This document shows positions 25,009 to 29,863 of a stretch of DNA of 29,863 bases, in pieces. The stretch's first letter is position 1, and each line of letters begins with the position of its first letter. The stretch is taken from NCBI GenBank assembly GCA_021298235.1, contig JAJTDX010000034.1, positions 1 through 29,863 on the forward strand. Reading direction: 5' to 3'. The position numbers and the translations under genes were made by a program. Below the pieces are notes generated by a model. That model did no database searches, was not told where the DNA came from, and saw only the letters and a list, made by a program, of their open reading frames with translations. The stretch comes from Cryomorphaceae bacterium. Its GTDB lineage: Bacteria; Bacteroidota; Bacteroidia; Flavobacteriales; Crocinitomicaceae.

Positions 25009-25875
25009 ATGAGACAACTAAAAATTACCAAATCAATTACCAATCGTGAGAGTCAATCACTTGACAAATATCTTCAGGACATTGGTAAAGAAGAGTTAAT
25101 CACTGCTGAGGAAGAGGTGGAACTCGCAAGAAGGATCAAACAAGGCGATCAGAGAGCACTTGAGAAATTAACCAGAGCGAACCTTCGATTCGTTGTATCA
25201 GTTGCAAAGCAATACCAAAATCAGGGACTTACACTTCCAGACCTTATCAACGAAGGAAATCTTGGTTTGATCAAAGCAGCTCAGAAATTTGACGAAACAC
25301 GAGGATTCAAATTCATTTCCTATGCTGTATGGTGGATCAGACAGTCAATTCTTCAAGCTTTAGCAGAGCAAGCGAGAATCGTTCGATTGCCACTGAATCA
25401 GGTTGGTTCCTTAAATAAAATCAACAAAGCATTCTCACGTCTTGAGCAAGAATTTGAACGTCCACCATCAGCCGAAGAATTAGCTGAAGCATTAGAAGTG
25501 CCTGAAGACAAGATCAAGGAAAGTTTAAATGTTTCGGGTCGCCACGTTTCTATGGATGCACCACTCTCTACATCAGAAGATGGTGGTACATTGATGGATG
25601 TTATGGCTAACTCAGACGCTCCGAAAGCCGACCATGCTTTGATGGCAGAGTCTCTTCAAAAGGAAATCGAACGTTCATTGAGCACGCTTACCGACAAAGA
25701 AAGAGAAATCATAAGGCTATTCTTTGGAATCGGAATGAACCACGGTTTGACCCTCGAAGAAATCGGTGCAAAGTTCAATCTTACTCGGGAACGAGTTCGA
25801 CAGATAAAGGAAAAAGCTATCCGTCGCTTGAGACATACCTCTCGAAATAAACTTTTAAAAGCCTATTTAGGATAA
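25009..25875 (+). CDS. rpoD: Primary (housekeeping) sigma-70 factor RpoD
   Basis: A 288-residue primary sigma factor. It begins nearly at region 1.2 ([20 protein letters not shown]) and lacks region 1.1, as is usual in Bacteroidota. Region 2 includes [17 protein letters not shown] and the -10 recognition helix [19 protein letters not shown]. Region 3 follows ([20 protein letters not shown]). Region 4 ends with the helix-turn-helix [20 protein letters not shown] and [10 protein letters not shown]. The strong region 2 and 3 match to primary sigmas argues against an alternative sigma factor. It has its own promoter and terminator. Confidence 0.97.
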   Translation: MRQLKITKSITNRESQSLDKYLQDIGKEELITAEEEVELARRIKQGDQRALEKLTRANLRFVVSVAKQYQNQGLTLPDLINEGNLGLIKAAQKFDETRGFKFISYAVWWIRQSILQALAEQARIVRLPLNQVGSLNKINKAFSRLEQEFERPPSAEELAEALEVPEDKIKESLNVSGRHVSMDAPLSTSEDGGTLMDVMANSDAPKADHALMAESLQKEIERSLSTLTDKEREIIRLFFGIGMNHGLTLEEIGAKFNLTRERVRQIKEKAIRRLRHTSRNKLLKAYLG

Positions 25876-25887
25876 AAAACAATATTG

Positions 25888-25918
25888 AAAGGCTGTCTAC
25901 GAAAGTAGTCAGCCTTTT
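25888..25918 (+). terminator. Rho-independent terminator after rpoD
   Basis: AAAGGCTG-t-CTAC (25888-25900) pairs with GTAG-t-CAGCCTTT (25905-25917) across a GAAA tetraloop, with a single T-T mismatch, followed by TTCTTCTTT. It lies 13 bases after the rpoD stop. Confidence 0.85.
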
Positions 25919-25958
25919 CTTCTTTAATAAATTAATCATCAATACATTAAACTAAAAA

Positions 25959-27410
25959 ATGGAAGCTGCTGTAGGTTACGAAAAAGAACTTAAATCTCAT
26001 GTGCAAAAAGAACGTGCTGCTGTTAAATTGGCTAGCAAGGTTGGCGAACTCCTCTATGACAAAGGAATTGAGCTCGTTCTCTTTCGACATCATTTAACGG
26101 ACATTACTGTCTCTGAACTTTTAAACCTGCATGAATACGCAAGAACGGTGGTAAACAAACCTATCGATGTATTCACCTCTTCCGAATTGGCTGAAGAAAT
26201 TTATCTGATGGACCTTGCACCATCGAAGCTAGACATAGGGAAGCTTTCCAGTGAGTGGCTTGCAGAGCAGAGTTCGTATGATAGTAAAGCAGCATTTCTG
26301 AAAGATAAGCTTTCGGGATTCGGGGTTTCTTCTGGAAAAACAATCGAACCACGCGATGTAGTGCTTTATGGATTTGGGCGAATTGGTAGACTTGCAGCGA
26401 GAGAATTGATCAAACAAGCAGGAAAAGGACAACAGCTCCGCCTAAGAGCAATTGTAACCCGTGGCTCATCGGATTCAGATATCATTAAAAGGGCATCACT
26501 CCTAAGAAACGATTCTGTGCATGGAGCTTTCAAGGGTTCTGTAATTGAAGACCTCGAAAATAAATCTATCGTGATAAACGGTCAAATTGTTCGAATGATT
26601 GATGCAAACAATCCTGAGGACATTGATTATACTCAGTATGGGATTAACAACGCATTGGTCATCGATAATACAGGTGTTTTTACAAACCGTGAAGCCCTTT
26701 CCCGTCACTTGAAAGCAAAAGGTGTAGCCAAGGTATTACTTACTGCGCCGGGTAAAGAAATCCCAAACATCGTTTATGGAATCAATCAAAAAGACCTTGA
26801 CGTTGAAAATGAAACAATTTATTCGGCTGCCTCATGTACTACGAATGCAATTTCACCTGTCATAAAAGTAGTAAATGACAATTTCGGTGTTGTTAAAGGT
26901 CACATAGAAACTGTCCACGCCTATACCAACGATCAAAACTTACTGGACAACATGCATAAAAAACCAAGGAGAGGTCGTTCAGCAGCAATCAACATGGTCA
27001 TTACTTCTACAGGTGCAGGAAGTGCTGTAACTAAAGTAATTCCTGAAATGAAGGATAAATTAACCGCTAATGCTGTTCGTGTCCCAACGCCAAATGGTTC
27101 TCTCGCTATTTTAAGTCTCGAATTGAATCGAAAAACATCAGTTGAAGAGTTAAATGCAGTCTTGAGAGATGCCTCACTAAACGGGGATCTAGTAAATCAG
27201 ATCTATTATTCATATGACCCAGAGCTTGTTTCCAGTGATATTATTGGTAATACATGTTGTTCCGTCTTTGATTCACATGCTACAATCGTTTCGAACGATG
27301 GAAAAAACGTGGTTCTGTACGCGTGGTATGACAATGAATTTGGATATACCAAACAAGTTATCCGCCTCGCCAAACACATTACAAAAGTTCAGCGAGCTAT
27401 CTACTATTAA
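25959..27410 (+). CDS. gap: Glyceraldehyde-3-phosphate dehydrogenase, long form with N-terminal extension
   Basis: A 483-residue glycolytic enzyme oxidising glyceraldehyde 3-phosphate to 1,3-bisphosphoglycerate with NAD(P). Residues 1-130 form an extra helical domain (ERAAVKLASKVGELLYDKGI ... LHEYARTVVNKPIDVFTSSE) absent from ordinary 335-residue GAPDHs. The Rossmann motif is VVLYGFGRIGRLAAREL (134-150), the catalytic Cys293 lies in SAASCTTNAISPV, and the C-terminal YDNEFGYTKQVIRLA is standard. Long forms are common in Bacteroidota. The catalytic residues are intact, so it should be active. No TAnnTTTG element is visible in the 83 bases upstream, so its promoter is not identified. Confidence 0.96.
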   Translation: MEAAVGYEKELKSHVQKERAAVKLASKVGELLYDKGIELVLFRHHLTDITVSELLNLHEYARTVVNKPIDVFTSSELAEEIYLMDLAPSKLDIGKLSSEWLAEQSSYDSKAAFLKDKLSGFGVSSGKTIEPRDVVLYGFGRIGRLAARELIKQAGKGQQLRLRAIVTRGSSDSDIIKRASLLRNDSVHGAFKGSVIEDLENKSIVINGQIVRMIDANNPEDIDYTQYGINNALVIDNTGVFTNREALSRHLKAKGVAKVLLTAPGKEIPNIVYGINQKDLDVENETIYSAASCTTNAISPVIKVVNDNFGVVKGHIETVHAYTNDQNLLDNMHKKPRRGRSAAINMVITSTGAGSAVTKVIPEMKDKLTANAVRVPTPNGSLAILSLELNRKTSVEELNAVLRDASLNGDLVNQIYYSYDPELVSSDIIGNTCCSVFDSHATIVSNDGKNVVLYAWYDNEFGYTKQVIRLAKHITKVQRAIYY

Positions 27411-27426
27411 TTCCAAGGTAAGAACT

Positions 27427-27459
27427 AAAAAGGGGCTTAGATATCTAAGCCCCTTTTTT
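27427..27459. terminator. Bidirectional Rho-independent terminator between gap and the convergent lipoprotein gene
   Basis: GGGGCTTAGAT (27432-27442) is a perfect inverted repeat with ATCTAAGCCCC (27443-27453), flanked by AAAAA on the left and TTTTT on the right. The symmetry lets it work on both strands. It lies 16 bases after gap and about 20 bases beyond the end of the minus-strand lipoprotein gene. Confidence 0.9.
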
Positions 27460-27480
27460 AATTACTTATTTTTAATCATC

Positions 27481-27915
27481 CTATCGAATTCCAGAAGCCT
27501 TAAGACACTTGCGAACTCTTCTTTCATGTGCCTCTCGTTCCTCGGGCGTGCGCGCAGGGTCTTGAATTCTAAAGGCCTGACATTTTTTGTCGACAACATC
27601 CCATCGAGCCATTAATTTATCATCCGAATTACCCCCTTTAATCGCCTTGTCAATAGAATCATTTACAACAACACAATGACAAAAATCCCATTGCTCTCCG
27701 TATTTCTCTTCGATTTTTGCGATGGACTCTTTTAATTCCGTGCTGTCAGAGAGACTTCCGGTAGAGGATTTAGACTTGACCAATGCCTCATCTAAACTTT
27801 GTTCTTTCACATTCAGATTTAAACCACACTCCTCACATTCCGCGCAAACTTTTTCATTTTCTTGGCATGAATAAAGGATAAAGGAAACAATAAAAAGCAG
27901 GATACTAGGTCTCAT
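27481..27915 (-). CDS. Cys-rich putative lipoprotein
   Basis: A 144-residue protein with a lipoprotein signal (SILLFIVSFILYSC, lipobox L-Y-S-C, lipidated Cys17). Directly after it, Cys24, Cys27 and Cys30 form a C-x2-C-x2-C cluster (KVCAECEECG). Further cysteines are at 79 and 81 (DFCHC), 112 and 137. The C-terminal half (EKYGEQWDFCHCVVVNDSID, then LMARWDVVDKKC) recalls small conserved Bacteroidota proteins of unknown function. The cysteines could bind metal or form disulfides, which is inference. The gene has its own promoter element and shares the bidirectional terminator with gap. Confidence 0.72.
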   Translation of the reverse strand: MRPSILLFIVSFILYSCQENEKVCAECEECGLNLNVKEQSLDEALVKSKSSTGSLSDSTELKESIAKIEEKYGEQWDFCHCVVVNDSIDKAIKGGNSDDKLMARWDVVDKKCQAFRIQDPARTPEEREAHERRVRKCLKASGIR

Positions 27916-27934
27916 AATCAGTTGAATATAGTTG

Positions 27935-27942
27935 CAAATTTA
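27935..27942 (-). promoter_or_regulatory. Candidate -7 promoter element for the Cys-rich lipoprotein gene
   Basis: On the minus strand TAAATTTG matches TAnnTTTG and ends 19 bases before the gene's ATG. Confidence 0.5.
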
Positions 27943-28003
27943 GAACATCCCTTTCAGGAGTCAAGCAACATATTCAAAGAGATATCAACAATATATTGAT
28001 CAA

Positions 28004-28267
28004 CTATAAGCTTTGAATCAACTCATCCCCTCCACGAGCGATGGCTGCTTTTTCAATTCTAAGCTTTGAACCTTCTGAATTGACTAAAACTGTTGTTTCT
28101 GCCACTTCTAATATCTTTCCATGGATACCGCCGATAGTGACAATTTTATCCCCTTGTTTAAGATTTTCTCTAAAACGTTTTAACTCCTTTTGTTTTTTCG
28201 CCTGTGGACGAATCATAAAGAAATAAAACACTACGACAACGAGAATTAGTGGAATGAGCTGCTGCAT
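28004..28267 (-). CDS. yajC: Preprotein translocase accessory subunit YajC
   Basis: An 87-residue single-pass membrane protein that joins SecDF at the Sec translocon. The helix [19 protein letters not shown] is followed by the charged [21 protein letters not shown] and the conserved [14 protein letters not shown]. Length and motif order are normal for YajC. It is the third gene of the nusB-DUF1573-yajC group, 18 bases after the DUF1573 gene. In many bacteria yajC sits near secD or tgt. Here the neighbour set is the one common in Bacteroidota. Confidence 0.95.
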   Translation of the reverse strand: MQQLIPLILVVVVFYFFMIRPQAKKQKELKRFRENLKQGDKIVTIGGIHGKILEVAETTVLVNSEGSKLRIEKAAIARGGDELIQSL

Positions 28268-28285
28268 AATTTTTAATTTTTGAAT

Positions 28286-28681
28286 TTATTTATTTTTAAC
28301 AAAGGCTTTAATCGCTACTTCTGTTACCGAAGGTTCTGTATTCGCGACAATTCTAACTGATTTTGTGATTACACCCGTGGAGGTTCTTTCTGTATCGATT
28401 TCAGCCATTATCTTCCCTTTTTCGCCAGGAGCGATTGGTTTTTCAGGTTTGCTCGCAACGGTGCACGAACAAGAGCCCTTTACCTCCGCGATCACCAATG
28501 GAAACTTACCAGTATTTTCAACAATAAAGGTTGCTTTTACGAGCTCTCCTTTTACCACTTCTCCTGCATCGAACACTGGGTCCACCAAAAGTGACGTTTT
28601 GTTTCCAACCTCTACAACCTCTGAATTGGTGCAAGAAGAAAACAAAATCAACGCGAGTAAAATTCCGAATGTATATTTCAT
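28286..28681 (-). CDS. DUF1573 domain lipoprotein
   Basis: A 131-residue secreted protein with a lipoprotein signal (FGILLALILFSSC, lipobox F-S-S-C). One DUF1573 domain follows, an immunoglobulin-like fold: DAGEVVKGELVKATFIVENT, then VKGSCSCTVASKPEKPIAPG with the conserved C-x-C, then GVITKSVRIVANTEP. The family is abundant in Bacteroidota and its role is unknown. It lies seven bases after nusB and 18 bases before yajC. Confidence 0.9.
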   Translation of the reverse strand: MKYTFGILLALILFSSCTNSEVVEVGNKTSLLVDPVFDAGEVVKGELVKATFIVENTGKFPLVIAEVKGSCSCTVASKPEKPIAPGEKGKIMAEIDTERTSTGVITKSVRIVANTEPSVTEVAIKAFVKNK

Positions 28682-28688
28682 ATCTAAA

Positions 28689-29636
28689 TTAATTAATAAG
28701 GCCTCTGCCCGATTTTTGAATCTTTTTTTCTTTTCTCAAACGCTCGATTGCCTTATCGAGAATTCCGTTTATAAAGATATTGCTCTTTGGCGTACTGTAG
28801 AACTTTGCAATTTCAATATATTCGTTCAAAGTAACCTTTGTTGGTATACTATTACATACCTGAAGCTCAGTAACTGCCATTTTTAGAAGAATAATATCCA
28901 TTTTCGCAATTCGGTCCAATTCCCAGTTATCGGTAAGTTCGTCAATTAAAATTTCGTTTTCATTATCCATGGATACGGTCTTTCTGAGCAGGGTCAGAAT
29001 AAAATCCTTTTCATCATCATCCTTTTTATAAAGTGGCATGATCTCCGGTTTTTCCTCTTGCCGCATCAACTTAATGGTTTTTAAGACCATCGAACATGCC
29101 AGGTCAATATCATCAAGCCAATGGATGCTTTTTTCCTCAAAATAGTTGTACAATAGAGGAAAATTGGCGATTTCCACCTTAAACAAATCCAGTGCAAAGC
29201 TTCGATCAGACTCAAAGTCATTCTCCACATTATTCATGTGTGTAATATACGTCTCACTTTCGCGGATCTGAAGAAACATTTTCCTGAATAATTCACGCTT
29301 TTCATCTCCTATCCAGTTAATCTTTCGTTCTTCAGAATATTTTCTTAATTCATTGGAGGACTCAAGCAGTTGGATTATTCGGTTATCTACTAGCTTTCGA
29401 TTTGGTTGTAAATCCTCTTTGGTAGGCCTGATCTTTTTTCTGTTCTCCTCAATGCGATGCTCGGCAATAGATTTTACCTCAGAGAAGGTTAACAATAAAT
29501 AAATATACAGATCGTACATTCGTTCAATTGCTTCGAGCAACTCTTTTTCAGTGCGAGAGAAATTTTCACCCCCCGATTGAAAAAACGCATAAAGCGCTTG
29601 CAATACTTTGATTCTTAATTGCCTTCTATTAAGCAT
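28689..29636 (-). CDS. nusB: Transcription antitermination factor NusB, extended form
   Basis: A 315-residue NusB, about twice the length of the E. coli protein. The N-terminus has the arginine-rich RNA-binding start (MLNRRQLRIKVLQALYAFFQ). The C-terminal half (about 200-305) carries the core NusB helices: FILTLLRKTVSMDNENEILI, NWELDRIAKMDIILLKMAVT and KVTLNEYIEIAKFYSTPKS. About 130 residues between them (from roughly 70 to 200) form a helical insertion, as in other Bacteroidota NusBs. NusB with NusE binds boxA RNA in rRNA operons and prevents premature termination. The start codon overlaps the upstream dehydrogenase stop by one base (TAATG). Confidence 0.92.
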   Translation of the reverse strand: MLNRRQLRIKVLQALYAFFQSGGENFSRTEKELLEAIERMYDLYIYLLLTFSEVKSIAEHRIEENRKKIRPTKEDLQPNRKLVDNRIIQLLESSNELRKYSEERKINWIGDEKRELFRKMFLQIRESETYITHMNNVENDFESDRSFALDLFKVEIANFPLLYNYFEEKSIHWLDDIDLACSMVLKTIKLMRQEEKPEIMPLYKKDDDEKDFILTLLRKTVSMDNENEILIDELTDNWELDRIAKMDIILLKMAVTELQVCNSIPTKVTLNEYIEIAKFYSTPKSNIFINGILDKAIERLRKEKKIQKSGRGLIN

Positions 29637-29863
29637 TACATAGGAAGTTTTACCTTACCGATTGATTCGATGCGTTCTTCAGCCATTTTATTTGCGATCT
29701 GATAGGCCGGGGTACCTTCGGATTTCGATCTTTTCACAATATTAGAAATAGTTTGATATATCTCCTCTGCCTTGCTCATTGCCCATTTGGAATCAAGACC
29801 TTTTACTTCTGAATAACAGTTAATTACCCCTCCTGCGTTAATGGCAAAATCAGGTGCATAAAT
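29636..29863 (-). CDS. Leu/Val/Phe-type amino-acid dehydrogenase, C-terminal fragment cut by the window edge
   Basis: The last 75 residues of a Glu/Leu/Phe/Val dehydrogenase-family enzyme, which oxidatively deaminates a branched or aromatic amino acid with NAD+. The visible part begins YAPDFAINAGGVINCYSE, the characteristic strand-helix after the NAD-binding domain, and ends with a helical tail (AYQIANKMAEERIES, then IGKVKLPM). The family is clear. The exact substrate (Leu, Val or Phe) cannot be read from this end. The remainder lies beyond the window. The stop overlaps the nusB start by one base. Confidence 0.85.
   Translation of the reverse strand: MYAPDFAINAGGVINCYSEVKGLDSKWAMSKAEEIYQTISNIVKRSKSEGTPAYQIANKMAEERIESIGKVKLPM

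Noticed and set aside
27960..28003. Short inverted repeat ATCAA/TTGAT upstream of the Cys-rich lipoprotein
   Set aside because: Five weak pairs in an AT-rich spacer can arise by chance.
28365..28886. A 173-codon plus-strand open frame
   Set aside because: It is antisense to the DUF1573 and nusB genes, which have clear domains. The translation has no recognisable motif.
1..29863. Mobile elements, phage, CRISPR, tRNA or rRNA genes
   Set aside because: I saw no integrase or transposase motifs, no regularly spaced repeats and no structured RNA gene. Every long stretch is accounted for by protein genes.

Overview
This window looks like chromosomal core DNA of a member of the phylum Bacteroidota (Flavobacteriia/Cytophagia-like; I cannot place it to genus). 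The evidence is the family content: a short primary sigma factor without region 1.1, GAPDH with an N-terminal extension of about 130 residues, an extended NusB, fused RibBA, a BatA-type VWA protein, an OMP_b-brl_3-type outer-membrane barrel, a metal-site-degenerate dihydroorotase homologue and DUF1573/YajC. At least eight intergenic sites also match the Bacteroidota -7 promoter element TAnnTTTG. The genes are densely packed. No gene-free stretch exceeds 300 bases, and I see no tRNA, rRNA, CRISPR array, integrase, transposase or IS end.

Layout. (1) Positions 1-6095, plus strand: the end of an LptF/LptG-type permease with an apparent frameshift, two overlapping GT4 glycosyltransferases, ribBA, a LolD-type ABC ATPase and a TIGR02757 (DUF2400) protein, mostly with overlapping starts and stops. 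(2) 6109-6600, minus: a small uncharacterised, weakly TerB-like protein. (3) 6724-11855, plus operon: BatA/VWA membrane protein, degenerate dihydroorotase, PmtA-like phospholipid N-methyltransferase, DUF4153 membrane protein. (4) 11871-14324, minus: a lone outer-membrane beta-barrel protein, divergent from (5) 14449-15833, plus: an SPFH/band-7 protein and a small secreted protein. (6) 15838-23210, one compact minus-strand operon read in the order dapF, a possible LRAT/NlpC-like unknown, a GNAT acetyltransferase, mltG, glycosylasparaginase, GH2 beta-mannosidase, TPR protein. (7) 23335-27410, plus: HtrA protease, rpoD and gap, each followed by a clear hairpin terminator. (8) 27481-29863, minus: a Cys-rich lipoprotein, and a Leu/Val/Phe-type dehydrogenase (partial) followed by nusB, a DUF1573 lipoprotein and yajC.

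How the genes fit together. Most are housekeeping genes: riboflavin, diaminopimelate/lysine and peptidoglycan metabolism, pyrimidine-related, glycolysis, transcription, and envelope quality control and lipid/lipoprotein transport. The glycosylasparaginase plus beta-mannosidase pair is a plausible two-enzyme module attacking the GlcNAc-Asn and Man-beta-GlcNAc bonds of N-glycan cores, and it sits inside a cell-wall operon.

I did not find a convincing wholly new system. The observations most worth a second look are two single-base reading-frame breaks (near 215 and near 19306), the degenerate dihydroorotase, the N-glycan-core pair, the PmtA/DUF4153 coupling, a possible papain-fold unknown in the dapF operon, and a Cys-rich lipoprotein.
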